From Tillus elongatus (Eukaryota > Arthropoda > Insecta > Coleoptera > Cleridae), in NCBI GenBank assembly GCA_964006375.1, contig OZ023267.1, forward strand, positions 18,306,971 through 18,370,970: 64,000 nucleotides of DNA, read 5' to 3'. Position 1 is the stretch's first letter. The number at the start of each line of letters is the position of its first letter. Positions 12,000 to 25,559 of this stretch are shown piece by piece. Under the pieces are notes generated by a model. That model did no database searches and was not told where the DNA came from. It was given only the letters and a program-made list of their open reading frames with translations. Made by a program: the position numbers and the translations under genes.

Positions 12000-12370
12000 A
12001 TTTACGCAAAATCGATAGCAACTCTTTTAGGAACAGTGACAGCTTCAACGCAGATTTATGCTTAAATTACATAGCATCTTTCAAAATGTGAACCCTAAGA
12101 AAAAGCCTTGGATTTAGTTCCTGGTGCGTTAAAGTAAGTGATGAGGAGATATTAGTTAGGGCTGATACCCAGAAAAAGATAGTAGACAGCGTGAAGGAAA
12201 AAGTTATACACAGGACACGTGTTCAGAGTCTCCACAATTTCCTATTGAATCTAGTATTTAATTATGATAAAAATTACAGATAAAGGCCATCTACGTCAAA
12301 AATTCGTAATGATACGTGAATTTTCGTTTTGCAGTTACAATTTTTCATATAGTTGAATATGGCGTAAGTG
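12000..12370. other. Unassigned sequence
   Basis: Nothing recognisable: no open frame, no terminal repeat. Confidence 0.35.
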
Positions 12371-12379
12371 AAGATTGGA

Positions 12380-12580
12380 ACCTGTAATGGGCACTGATTA
12401 GCACACTTTATGAACCCAAATCACCACAACACATTTAAAAAACCTTACGACCGTTTCACTAACCAAGTTAAGTAAGTTCTAGAAATATTCATCCTCTGAA
12501 CTAACCTGGTTAGCAAAACGGTCGTCAGGTTTTTTTAATGTGTTGTGGTTATTTGGGTTCTCCAAGTGTGTTGAATATAG
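12380..12580. mobile_element. Penelope-like end sequences in inverted pair (family A)
   Basis: Left arm about 12401-12470 and right arm about 12505-12575 are inverted copies ('gaacccaaatcaccacaacac' type sequence). Both match the arms at 1130 and 1900. The right arm retains 'CTGAACTAACC..GGTTAGCAAAACGG', a hammerhead-like core with a deletion after CTGA and AAAA in place of GAAA. Confidence 0.5.
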
Positions 12581-12599
12581 CACTTTAAACGTCAATGTA

Positions 12600-13120
12600 A
12601 TTTAGCAGCACAGATGACTGTAGAGTTTGGCACTCCAAGAACAAGAAGGACAGTAAGATGAAAACCTTAGCAGAGGACAGCTCAGGAACATAACAGGACT
12701 CTTGACGCGACACATGGCTGTCAAGAAACACCTGCATAAAGTGGGGCGGTTCGAGTGGTACCTGGCATGTAGACTCTGCGGCGAGGGGGAGAAATCAGCA
12801 CAGCACATCTTGTGCGAGTGGAAAGCTCTGGACCGTAAAAGACAACTGACCTACGGTCAGTCTAGATCGGAGAAAAAGCAATATAAAACTTCTCCCTACC
12901 AATTGCTGTGCAGACTAGTTCAAGGCACAGTGATTTTGGAATGGGTGGAATAGAAAAGACAAAGGGCAGGAACAACAAGCTAAACGCTGCGGTACTATCT
13001 GGGCGGCAAAACGCGGACGAACCCCAAGGGAAAAAAAGGTGAAAGAAGCAATGAATAATAAAAATAATAAGAATCAAGCGAGAAAACGAAGAATAGGTAG
13101 AAGAAAAGCAATAATATAAT
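12600..13120 (+). pseudogene. LINE ORF2 C-terminal fragment with zinc knuckle
   Basis: The frame 12702-12953 gives 'CRLCGEGEKSAQHILCEW', the CCHC-like knuckle at the C-terminus of RNase H-containing non-LTR retrotransposons, preceded by 'LTRHMAVKKHLHKVGRF'. The last Cys/His is changed (ECE to CEW). The 3' tail is (AATAA)n-like at 13050-13080. RT and RNase H domains are absent. Confidence 0.65.
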
Positions 13121-13129
13121 TTACCTTTT

Positions 13130-13890
13130 TACCATGAAACTAGTTTTGACCAATGGGTAACTGCAGGGTGGTACCACCGTGACCTCTATTAGTGCATTTT
13201 CTTAATAGCAATCCATTAAAAAGTAAAAAGACGTTGTCTAAAATTGGAACTTATTATTATGTATCAAATTTACTCAGTTCGTGGACAGTTTCACATATTG
13301 AATATTGAAAAATATTTTTACTTTATATATCAGGGTTCAAATATTTTAAATATAATAGTATTTGAAAAATTCATATTTTTGCATAGGTAATTTAATTGCA
13401 TAACTTTAAAAATTAATTTATTAATCAATTTCGTTTTTTTGTACGAACACGTGTTTTTTATGCGTTTCGCTTTCGGCTGCGTCACTGATTTACTGCTCAA
13501 CATTGTAATTAATTAATTCAACGCATACTTATATAACATTCCAACGAAAGTTTCACTCTAATTCTGAATATCAAATACACTATATATGTGGATATACCCA
13601 TAAGTTATGTTAACAAATACTATCTTGCAATATTTACGCCAAAGATATTGTGAAACAATTGTTTAATCTTACTTTGATCTCGTTTTATATCTTTTGTAAC
13701 AATAGAAGATTCGTCATCAATGAAACAAGGAAATACAAAAGTAAACTGATGTTAAACAAGGCGGGTCCAGTAACGTGGTGGATTTAAATTGGTACGAGGA
13801 GACACGACCAACTAATCGTTGAATGTGCCTTCAAAAGGGTCATCGAAAAATAAAATAATATATAGTAATATATAGGCTGCTCTATTTAGA
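13130..13890. other. Unassigned AT-rich sequence
   Basis: No coding frame, repeat or RNA gene was recognised. Confidence 0.35.
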
Positions 13891-13892
13891 AA

Positions 13893-14252
13893 AAAGTCTG
13901 GACGCAGCAAGTGCGTTATGATAGCGAATTTTATTTAAAATGTTTTTATACAATGTACCATATTTCATCGAAATAACTTTATTGTTTTAAAATATTACAT
14001 ACAGACTTGGAGACTACTTCTCTGGCTTCACTATTGGTTTTCGAAAACCACCAGTGAAGCCAGAGAAGTAGTCTCCGAGTTGCTATGTAGTATGGACCAG
14101 TTTCACCAAGTAAGGGCAACAACAATCAATGTTTTAAAATATATAAACATTTTTTAAAAGTCTGGATGCAGCAAGTGTGTTATGGAAGTGAATTTCCATA
14201 GAAATGTTTTTAATAGCAAATGCGATCAGGCATCAATCTGAGTACCGGTATA
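13893..14252 (+). mobile_element. Two GCAAG 5' ends with a palindrome inserted
   Basis: GGACGCAGCAAGTGCG at 13898 begins one copy, whose body is broken by a 94-bp palindrome (13996-14089). A second 5' end (GGATGCAGCAAGTGTG) starts at 14164 and is cut by the mariner derivative after 'gagtaccggtata'. Confidence 0.6.
13996..14089. repeat. 94-bp near-perfect palindrome
   Basis: Arms 13996-14042 and 14043-14089 pair with no loop (centre TCGA) and about six mismatches. One arm of the same sequence is seen at 33735-33780 (agactttgagactacttatctgg), so it is a dispersed fold-back element. Confidence 0.8.
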
Positions 14253-15170
<918 letters not shown>

Positions 15171-16090
15171 GTGTTACATAATAATGCGTCCTCGTATAAT
15201 AATATAAATTTACATGCCAACCACCGAAACAATTCACATTGTAGACAAAAAGCATAAAATAATTCAATTAAGGTGCAATATTTATAATACAATTTATAAA
15301 CGTTACAAAAACGATTTGTTTATATTTTGCAAGACAATTTCCCACGAAAAGAGACAAGATATATAAAAAACAACGAATTTTAATATTAAATAGATAGTTA
15401 ATGATGTCGTATGGCACAAAGTAATTATAATAATAACAATGATATTTGCAAATGACAATAATTAGCTAATGTAGATTCTATACAACATTTAGGTATATAT
15501 AATTTTTCAGGTCTAGGTCTTCCGACATTTTTCAATGATAACATGTCGCTCCCACCTCTGTCTGTGGTCTTCGCACCAAGTCATAATACAAGTCCGCACA
15601 CTTTAGAAAGCGTTCACAGTTCAATCAATTTTGTGGTAGTATTTTTAGTGCTAACATCTCTTGTTACGTTACAACTACGATAAATGTTTCTATCATAGGT
15701 TCTGTTGTATAACTATACGATTTTACATGGTTGCTGCTCATTTTAAGTGTTTCGTACCACAAGGATTTTATTGGATTAGCAGAAGATAGAAGAAAAAGAA
15801 GAAAGATCTGAAAACAGCAGCGCTTTGTGAAGATCCTACATATTTTTAAGGTTGTATTTTTATATTCGCTTTGAAGCATTGAAATACAGGTAAAAAATTA
15901 CTATATTTTATTCACCAGCTGCATTTAATACTTCTTTAAAGAAAAACTTGGGATGTCAGTATTCGTACCTATAACGCTGTGTAACCAAGCAAATAGCTCG
16001 CATATAATTGTCAGTATTGAGAAGGTCTATTGCCCTTAAGAGATTCGCAGTTTTTGACTAACGTCAGTCGCTTCTCCTAGATTGTATCTA
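15171..16090. other. Unassigned sequence
   Basis: No gene or shared repeat recognised. A 71-codon minus-strand frame (15664-15879) shows no domain. Confidence 0.4.
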
Positions 16091-16093
16091 TAC

Positions 16094-16200
16094 AGGGTGT
16101 CCATTATAAAACGTTGCAGCGGGGTTTTCTACAGAACTGATGAGAATTTTGAACAACCCGAAAACACGTCGAGTTAGTTTGCGAGGGGGACACGTTTTAG
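16094..16200 (+). mobile_element. Mariner-type terminus fragment, second family
   Basis: 'tacagggtgtccattataaaacg' and 'gagggggacacgtttt' have the layout of the DD41D inverted-repeat ends but a different sequence. The fragment is joined directly to a GCAAG 3' hairpin. Confidence 0.4.
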
Positions 16201-16757
<557 letters not shown>

Positions 16758-17335
16758 AACTTAGCAGAGTTTGTAGCATTCAACCCGTAGCGGGAGTGAC
16801 TTTCATCCCCTTAATCTATATATGGAAGGTAGGTCGAGTGTCAATCTCTGTGGAAAGCGTTTTTGATTATCTATGCAAAGCTGCAATGGGCACTTTTTGA
16901 ACCCTAACAAAGTTTAGAGCATTCAGCCCCTAGTGGGGGTGAGTTTTAGGTAGGTCAAATAGCAGTATTTTTTTAAGCTCTTTTGATCCTTTGTCCAAAG
17001 CTTCAATTAAAAAACTACCGATTCGTTTTTTTAGATTTCCCTCTCAAAACTAAAACTGCAATTTAGTTTTTTAGATATTTGCCTTCATATTTGGAAAATA
17101 AAACAGGTTTCGTAAAAGTTTTTATGAAAACAATTCACAGTGGAGTTTAAAATAAAAGAAAACATGACAAAAATTACCAAAAACCTACCTTCTGCTTATC
17201 ATCATTTATATTTATTTCTACCAACGAAAACTTAAGACTAAAAAAAATTTGTTCGAATATTTTATGACCGTCAAAGATATTATGATTTTTTCAAACACTA
17301 ATTAATTCCTTAAACACGAAATAAATACATCTATT
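16758..17335. repeat. Unclassified sequence with a short direct repeat
   Basis: Two related stretches, near 16782 and 16918, read 'gcattcaacccgtagcggg' and 'gcattcagcccctagtggg', about 135 bp apart. They resemble decayed inner inverted-repeat sequence of a mariner-type element, but no terminus is found. The remainder is featureless. Confidence 0.35.
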
Positions 17336-17463
17336 TTAGATTTTTGGTGAATTTCCATCAAGAAAATTTACTAATAGACAGGTAACGATGGTAAGACTTT
17401 CGAAATTTTTTTCAAATGAGCGTGAATTAGGGCCCCTAGAACCCAAATCCAAGATCCACTGGA

Positions 17464-17550
<87 letters not shown>

Positions 17551-19056
17551 CATATAGGTAGATATGTTTGTATGTATCCGAACGATAGCTCAAAAAATAC
17601 TCAACTGATTTGAACAAAACTTGGGACTCATTGTATTAAGACCGCGGACGAGTTCATATATCAGCTATAACGGACATTTTTTTCCCCAAAAATATACAAA
17701 AATATTTTTGAAAACGCTATATTTTTGTAAGTATTAGAGTAACCGGAATGAGACTTTACATGGGGCTAGAAATGGTGTAAATAAACCTATGTTGTGAATT
17801 TTAAGTAATTTGGTTCAGAATATTATGGTTTTTTTTTTCAAGTCCAATGCCTGACGGACAGAGTAGTTAACTGCCACGCGTAGATTGATTCATAAAACAG
17901 ATATAAGGCATACATCAACGGTAACGAAACAAAATAAATAACAGGCATAAAACATACTACCCGAACCAAGAATCGTGAAATCTATGCCACAAAGATCGTA
18001 AATGACAGACGACATGAAATTAAAAATTGACCAAGTAATTGTTATTTACCTGGGGGATTCAAACAATTTTTAAAATACACTATATTTGTAGCTTGGTTAA
18101 CGGCCCAAAATACAGTTTTAGAATAAAAGTGTAGCATAATATTGTGTAAATGTAAAGAAAATCAAGTCGTCTATAAAGAAGTTATAAAAATCGAAGCTTT
18201 TTTATCTTTAAACTTAAACATAAGACGTCATATAAGATCTAAAGGGTCTCTGAATGTGTTTCAATGACGAGTCTACTAATTCTGTAATTAATTGTTACGT
18301 ATACTTTTAATAATAGAACCTATCTCAGGCATGAAGCCGCTGTCAAGTATCATGTAAAAAAACGTTAGTTAACGTATCCTTAGATAGCTCAGTGATAGCG
18401 TGTTTGTCTTGTACACAGAAGGTTCCGTGATCGATTCCGGCTCGATGAATGTACGGTTTCTTTTCGCTTTATTTTGACATTTGGAGAAACAATAGTGTAC
18501 AGATTTCATACGTTTTGAACAAGATCTCACTTTTGTTTGAAACGCCTGAATATCTTTGTCACATTTGAGTCTGAAATTATAATTTTTAGCAGACATTTTG
18601 TTGCTATTGATATTGAAAAAAACCGGTTTGATTAGGTTGACTAAAACGAAATTATTCAGACAATTAATAAGGAAAAATAACGGCCACGTTTATAATTTGG
18701 CAGATACATTACTTTTCTAGATATGAATTAGGTTTCAGTTTTGGAAAGCTTTTGTAACTTTGATAAAATTTGTAGTACAAGCTTCATGGAAAATTGTGTT
18801 TTGGGCATTTTTCTCAAAAGGAGTTAGAACACAATATTTTTTTTATAATAGAGAGATATCGATGATAACACTTTCGAAAGAATTCTTTAAATGTGGTCTA
18901 TTACACAAGTAAATGCAGCTTCTTTGCTATACACACTGTAAAATTATATTGTACTAAATAAACTATACTGTACTACTACTATACTATACTAGGACCTCTA
19001 AGATTGATCTTCAAGGTATGTGATTCACAACTATAATGTACTTGCTGTGTTCCGAA
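17336..19056 (-). mobile_element. GCAAG element, long form (about 1.7 kb) with tRNA-like segment
   Basis: Read on the minus strand it begins at the 5' end near 19050 (degenerate 'cggaacacagcaagtacat'), carries the body shared with 62300-63960 including the tRNA-like piece, reaches the (TA)n array (17468-17538) and ends in the 3' hairpin (tttactaa side at 17365). The near-full match to the 62-kb copy shows this is one defined element. The minus-strand 75-codon frame (18369-18596) matches an 82-codon frame at 62784 over its first ~50 codons but both end in different reading context, so coding is unproven. Confidence 0.75.
18374..18450 (+). repeat. tRNA-like segment within the long GCAAG element
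   Basis: 'tagctcagtgatagcgtg' matches an A box and 'gtgatcgattccggctcg' a B box, 29 nt apart, with a possible anticodon stem (gtgtttg/cacag). The acceptor stem does not close, so it is not a functional tRNA gene. Inverted copies: 8845-8915 and 62945-63010. Confidence 0.55.
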
Positions 19057-20005
<949 letters not shown>

Positions 20006-20007
20006 AC

Positions 20008-20935
20008 TCTGGACGCAGCAAGTGCGTTATGGTAGTGAATTTTCATCAAAATATTTTTAATGGCAGATGTATTTTTCTAATGAAAGCAGGCCTTAAATTT
20101 GGCCAAATATTTTTTACACAAAATTCTACTAAAACAATACATAAAATTGAAATTATATACCTAATCTGTAATTAAAATAGAAAATAAAATAATTTGTTTG
20201 CACGAAATTTCATTAAAACCTTATTTTCAACGAATTTCGTTTAAAAGATGTTCCATCAATTGAATGATTTTTCATACAAAAATTCTTAAACGTTTCTTCA
20301 AAGAAAATTCATTAAATTCATTTATAAGAAAATTCGCTATGAAAAGAACATTTTATACAAGAATATTCGCTAATAAAAATAAATTTAATAAATAAAAAAC
20401 TGGCCAACCAGCCATTTAAAGTTATTTACCCACCTACCAAAATATAATTTTTCACAAAAACTTTTTCGACGACACAACAAAATTTCATTAAAATATGCAA
20501 ACGATTTTTTAAGAAAATCCGTAAACATTTTTTTATAATAACTTATTAAACATTTATCATTATTTACCAAAATTTCACAAAAGCTTCTTACAAAAAATAA
20601 TTTTTACACACAAAAAAATCTGCGAAAACTGGTTAAATATCTTTTTACACAAAATTTTGCAAAAAGAATACATAAAATTCAAATTATATACCTAATTTGT
20701 CATTTAAATTGAAAATAAAATAATTTGTTGGCACGAAAATCCATTATATTTTCTATGAATTTCATTTAAAAAATGTTCCATCATCAATTGAATAATTTTT
20801 CATACAAAAATTCGCAACAAACGTTTCTTCAAAGAAAATTAATTAAATTAATTTATAAGAAATTTCGCTATTAAAAGGACATTTTGTACAAGAAAATTAA
20901 CTAATAGAAATATAAATAAATTTAAAAATATTCAA
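20008..20935 (+). mobile_element. GCAAG element with an internal direct duplication
   Basis: The 5' end is at 20010 (GGACGCAGCAAGTGCGTTATG). A ~290-bp segment at about 20102-20395 ('cataaaattgaaattatatacc', 'catacaaaaattc', 'cgtttcttcaaagaaaatt') recurs at about 20650-20925 in the same orientation. No (TA)n array or clear 3' hairpin follows. Confidence 0.6.
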
Positions 20936-21224
20936 AATCTGATCTAAATACAGAACTAGAAACTTTTTCTGGGGCTTAACAGAGAAAATTATTTTGCCAG
21001 TGGATACTGTAAAAATTGAATCCGGTTGTAGAGAAGAAAACAACCTCTTCTCATGTCACAAATATCTACGTCTATGTTAACTGTTGCACGGTTTCACCAA
21101 CTAAGGGCACCAACAGCTACTATTAAACTTGATTTAAAAGTCTTAAAAGTGCTTATCTTTCCTTTTCAACAGAAAGTCGCTAAAAATATATATTGGAATT
21201 ACACAATCTGAACAGATAACGTAA

Positions 21225-21350
21225 AAATGAAATCAAAGACAAAAAAAGGGAAAAAAGTCAACGGTGAGATTTGAACCCGCGTCCCTTCGCTCATCAAACA
21301 GGCAACCTAACGATTACACCACGTAATCGTTCTAGCAAACTGCAATGATG
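21225..21350 (-). repeat. tRNA-derived SINE (small), copy 1
   Basis: The minus strand carries 'gtggtgtaatcgttaggttg' (A-box-like) and 'cgcgggttcaaatctcac' (a good B box), then 'gactttttt..' and a body that recurs at 36190-36260 ('aatctga(a/t)c.gataacg'). The two copies share tail sequence, so this is a SINE, not an isolated tRNA gene. Isotype cannot be assigned. Confidence 0.55.
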
Positions 21351-21639
21351 AAAGGTAGATAACCGATAATGGTCTTAAGTTATTTATTTGTAATATGTAT
21401 GGTCTTTAGAGGCATATTTTGCAGTTATTTTAACAAATGAGAAGAGTAGCATAAATCTAGAGCATTCTAATACATATTTTATGCAATATGCTCCATTCAT
21501 AAACCGCAATAGTTATACTAATTTTCACGTTTCAAATCTCCAGTTCGAGATTTACAGGAGAAAAATTATAATATTCTGGTATTGCGTGTTCTCTGACTTT
21601 CAGTGGCACTAAAATTTTGATTCATTAAGTGCCTATAAC

Positions 21640-21875
21640 TTTTTTTCCTTTCAATATGGAGACCTAAATTGTACAACATAAACCAGCTTGCCAAATGTGG
21701 TTGCCATAGCTTTGTTATTTACAGAGATATTAATTTTTCTAGAAGAAAACCTAACATTTTCTCGGAACAACTGTTTCGATTTTCCTGGATAACGAACTTG
21801 TTCCAACCACTTGCAAAAACAATTTACTCACCAAATGTTATCAAAAGCGGTCTTTTATTTTTTGAGTTATCTGCA

Positions 21876-21966
<91 letters not shown>

Positions 21967-22095
21967 AAATTGAAACTGACACCGGATATGTGTTCTAGGG
22001 AGCCTAGTTCGCGTTCATTTGAAGAAACTTTTCAAAATTCAAAAGTCGGGATCTCCTCATTAGTGAATTTTTTAAAGAAATTTCACTAAAAAAAA
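21640..22095 (+). mobile_element. GCAAG element, 3' two-thirds with (TA)n
   Basis: Runs from 'gcctataacttttt' through 'gattttcctgg', 'gagttatctgcatgata', (TA)n 21878-21963, 'gaaactgacaccggatatgtg' to the terminal hairpin 'gtgaattttttaaagaaatttcac' (22061-22087). Upstream sequence 21380-21600 is shared with 50720-50810, but the GACGCAGC end was not found. Confidence 0.7.
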
Positions 22096-22099
22096 GTCC

Positions 22100-22495
22100 T
22101 ACATAGCAGCTTTGACTTTCACTATTGGCAATCAACCATTTACTATTTGTACAGCTTTTTGAACGACCTTGGCAAGTTTTACTGAACACCGGGTTAGGTA
22201 AAAGTCTAGTACCTTGACGTATAAACGATTTTGATAAAATTGTGCATAACCACGTAGTTTTGTGCGTAAATGACGCAAATGGCAAAGAAAATTATGGTGC
22301 ATGCGTATTTTCCGAGATATCGTCATTTTTCCGACGGAAATATTGACATCATATTCATCGCTCATTATCACTCTAAACACTTTTTATCACCCAAATGTAA
22401 CGTACCTGTTTAATATTTTCTATTTTTTGGCCTTAATTTTCTCAAAAATGTAGAAAAACCACATAAAAATCAACTTGTTATGCAAATGTCAAATT
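22100..22495. other. Unassigned sequence
   Basis: No repeat or gene recognised. The minus-strand frames here are short and overlap each other. Confidence 0.35.
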
Positions 22496-22499
22496 TAAC

Positions 22500-23655
22500 C
22501 AACACGAATTTGCACGAGCAGTAGTAGTAGTAGTAGCAATGGTGGTGAGGCCAATGCCAAGCAAGTAGGCCACAATGGGCCCTTTTTGGCAACCCCAGCA
22601 ACCCAGCAAGCATGCTCTACTCTTCCACGGTTCCGTCGCCAAACCGCCTCGATCTCGAAATGCAGGTCGTGGCGGTCTTCAATTGGACGGTACTTACCTG
22701 ATTCCTCTGCAGAATCCTCGAACCAAACAATTTTGCTCGAAGACTCCCAAAAACCTCGCATTCACACAGGTATTGGTAAGACGTTTCTTCATCCTCGCCG
22801 CATTCCTGGCAAATGGGATCCCTCTCTACGCCTATCAATGTGAGGTGTCTTCTGAGGGCGCAGTGGCCTGTCAGCACCCCAAGGATGCAGCGAAGCGTAG
22901 GTTGACTCCTACAGAGTATCCAGACAGCTTTATCTCTGTCCGGCCCCCCCACGAAGTCCCTCTCGCCTGCGTACACCCACCAACCGACCCCTAGTGCCTC
23001 TCCATGGCTTTCTGAGTCCACCTGTTTAAGGCAACAGAGACCGTCTTCCTATTTATGCCTATCGCAGGCTCCGGGCCACAGCACAGCCGCCGGGAACCAA
23101 GCCTTGCGAGATTATTCGCTACCTCATATCCGCTACGCCACAGTGTCCCGGAACCCACACCAGTTGCACCTCCTTTGTCCTGGCTAGTCCTTTAAGGCCG
23201 TCAGCGCACTCTTGAACCAGTGTTGACCTGATTCTGGCCTCGCAGATACATTTTTTGGGGCTCCTCCTCACATCCTGTCTATTGGCCACATACAAGATAG
23301 CGTACACCTCTGTTTCGAATGCCGTGGTATATGTGCCCAGAGCATACCTCTCGCGCACCCCTAGGCCCTCGATGTATATCCTGCCCCGAAGGATTGTTGA
23401 TCCTCCAGCCACGATCCGTCGGTAAAACAGACCAGGCTTGCGGGCTGGAATGCAACCGTATTTCCCTACACTGATCCCTACTGGGGATCCTGAGGTTATA
23501 TGGCCTAGTCAACCTAATATCGTCCTCGGGATTCCGCACCTTTATGGCGGAAATCGGAATTTCCTTTTCCACCTCCTTGACGACTCTTGCATGCCCTATT
23601 ACTGCCCCCTCTCCGCACAATTTGCACGAGCATGTTGCGACCATTATTAACATGG
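22500..23655 (-). pseudogene. LINE ORF2 relic: RNase H and C-terminal zinc knuckle
   Basis: Read from about 23460 down, 'FTDGSW' (RNase H first Asp) leads after a frameshift to 'TYTTAFETEVYAILYVANR' (Glu motif) and 'LVWVPGHCG', then the knuckle 'CQECGEDEETSYQYLCEC' near 22745-22790. The second catalytic Asp (DSQ) is lost (CEARIRS) and the last Asp region is altered. The RT domain is absent (5' truncation). The 3' end is a (CTA)n tail (22518-22536 on the plus strand as TAG repeats). Sequence is markedly GC-richer than the surroundings, as in other LINE parts here. Confidence 0.8.
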
Positions 23656-23719
23656 CTCGCAACTCATGAGTTTTTTGCCGTTTTAACGAAATAAAAGACC
23701 TTTCTGAAGTGCTGGTTAC

Positions 23720-23918
23720 ACACAATCCTGTCAACTGACCTTCATGACCTGCCCTGACATTAGTTTGTCTAATTAAGAGCTAAAAGGAGGAAATGTATAT
23801 ATTATATTATACTCCCATGACCTTGATACATGGCAGGGTTAGTTTTTCCTTCTTTTAGCTTTCGATAGGGCAAACTGATGTCAGGGCAGGTCAGGAAGGT
23901 CAGTTGACAGGATTGTGT
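23720..23918. mobile_element. Fold-back element, ~75-bp arms
   Basis: The outer 60 bp of each arm pair almost perfectly (starting acacaatcctgtcaactgac and its complement). The arms extend to about 75 bp, with a ~50-bp AT-rich loop. No coding. A similar terminus was not noticed elsewhere in the window. Confidence 0.75.
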
Positions 23919-23919
23919 A

Positions 23920-24975
23920 AAAATTATGAAAACAAAAACACTTCTACATTAAATGATAACATAATGGTTACCTTCATACATCTATATTTACGTAGTTTTT
24001 GTCTTATCGCGTTCTTTGACCTGAATACACAATAAATAATTGTCGCAATAAAGTTACTCGTAAAAAAGTACGAGACGAATTTCTCAAGAAGCAGAACACA
24101 CACGCAAAGTGTGTTCTTTATGAATAAAACCAAAAGTTCATGGTCTTTTATGTAAAAAAAAATCATGGTTGCAGTTAACGTTGTATTCCAATAACAGAAC
24201 AATAAAAGAACGATAAAAGCACACGTGTAACAATATATGCTTTGGCGTTTGTGGTGAACACTCATAAGTACAATTTAAAGAATTTAAAACACCACAAGAC
24301 AATGATTCTTTAGCCATTAAATGTAGAAATATATTTTTAAAAGCTTTCAAACATCAGGTAGAGGCATATCTAATACTTTTTAAAGGTTTCAAGATACGTA
24401 GGAAAATGTATAAAATGATTGACTTGTAGGTACAGTATCAAAATTTTTTAACGCAGTGTTTTGCTCCGTTTAATTTCTCTTCTGAGTGGGGCTCTTAGCG
24501 AAGCAATCGTCAAGTTCAAAATTACCTTGCCGTTAAATGATATTGTCTATAATATACTCGGTACGTACCAAAATGAAAAACAAAATGATGGTAAAAGCTA
24601 ATCGATGTCCCGTGGGCCTATAAAATAAAAATATAATAGTTTAACGACGGATACCCTATTTTGTTATAAAACCCGTCTTTTAATGCAGCAAACTAACGAA
24701 TAACAAGTTAGTTTACTTTTAGTTCCATGTCTGAAAAGATTTTTCATTTATAAGATTAAATTAATTACCTCCTAATTTTCCCATCATACTTTGGTCAAGT
24801 AAAATTTAAGTACCTGGTAAGAAATATAGAATCAACAATAGTTTTAAACGTGTTTAACTAGAAATGACAATCTTACTCGAAAATATTACAAATCAAGGAA
24901 AAATTATTTTAAAAAACTACTTTTTTTACAATTAAGCCATTGGTTTAGTTTAGAATATCCGTAAGCTATAAATGA
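23920..24975. other. Unassigned AT-rich sequence
   Basis: Two long minus-strand frames (23924-24265, 24138-24350) overlap in different registers, are rich in Phe/Leu/Ile and show no domain. Near 24480 a very degenerate Penelope-like end (cttctgagtgg..gcgaagcaatcgtc) may be present. Confidence 0.4.
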
Positions 24976-24989
24976 TAAGTACAATTTGA

Positions 24990-25090
24990 AGAACTCAATT
25001 CATCACAATACAGTTTTTAGACCTGACGATGATTTCGCTAACAAAATTAGCGCCATCAGAGGGATGAATAAACTAAGCGAATAAAGACTA
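24990..25090 (-). mobile_element. Penelope-like end (family C) with hammerhead-like motif
   Basis: On the minus strand 'ctctgatggcgctaattttg', a GCTAA/TTAGC stem, GAAA, and AGGTC lie at 25059-25020, flanked by 'ttcatc' and 'gatgaatt', which could form an outer stem. Related copy at 40325-40446. The core has G at a normally invariant A and one extra nucleotide before the stem. Confidence 0.45.
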
Positions 25091-25234
25091 GAACTCTTAT
25101 TTATATGTTAATTGCCAAGCAGTGGCGAACATCATCCTCTACGAAGCTATACAGACAGACCACCACTGTTGAGTCTTAAATCCCTGTAATTAAAATTGCA
25201 TACCTGTTTTTGTAAAACTGTGTGTCGTTATCAA

Positions 25235-25344
25235 ATATTCCTTCTAAGAAGGGCACGCTGGTTTAGAAGATAACAGTTCGAATAATGGACTACATAGAAC
25301 GGGACCTGCTCTAATCATCGAAACATTTTTATTCAAATTTCTAA

Positions 25345-25436
<92 letters not shown>

Positions 25437-25546
25437 TTAGAAATTTGAATAAAAATGTTTCGATGATTAGAGCAGGTCCCGTTCTATGTAGTCCATTATT
25501 CGAACTGTTATCTTCTAAACCAGCGTGCCCTTCTTAGAAGGAATAT
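25235..25546. repeat. Perfect inverted repeat, 113-bp arms around (TA)n
   Basis: The arms 25235-25347 and 25434-25546 are exact reverse complements as far as I can read them. The centre, 25348-25433, is pure (TA)n. It sits just downstream (minus-strand sense) of the Penelope-like GIY-YIG relic. It could form a cruciform over 312 bp. Confidence 0.9.
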
Positions 25547-25559
25547 ATATATAATAATA

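Noticed and set aside
21262..21345. Functional tRNA gene on the minus strand
   Set aside because: A and B boxes are good, but no closing acceptor stem was found and the flank is shared with 36190, so a SINE fits better.
22575..22994. 139-codon plus-strand frame over the LINE relic
   Set aside because: Antisense shadow of the RNase H/knuckle coding region on the minus strand.
23924..24265. 113-codon minus-strand frame
   Set aside because: AT-driven Phe/Leu-rich sequence, overlaps another frame, no domain or conserved start.
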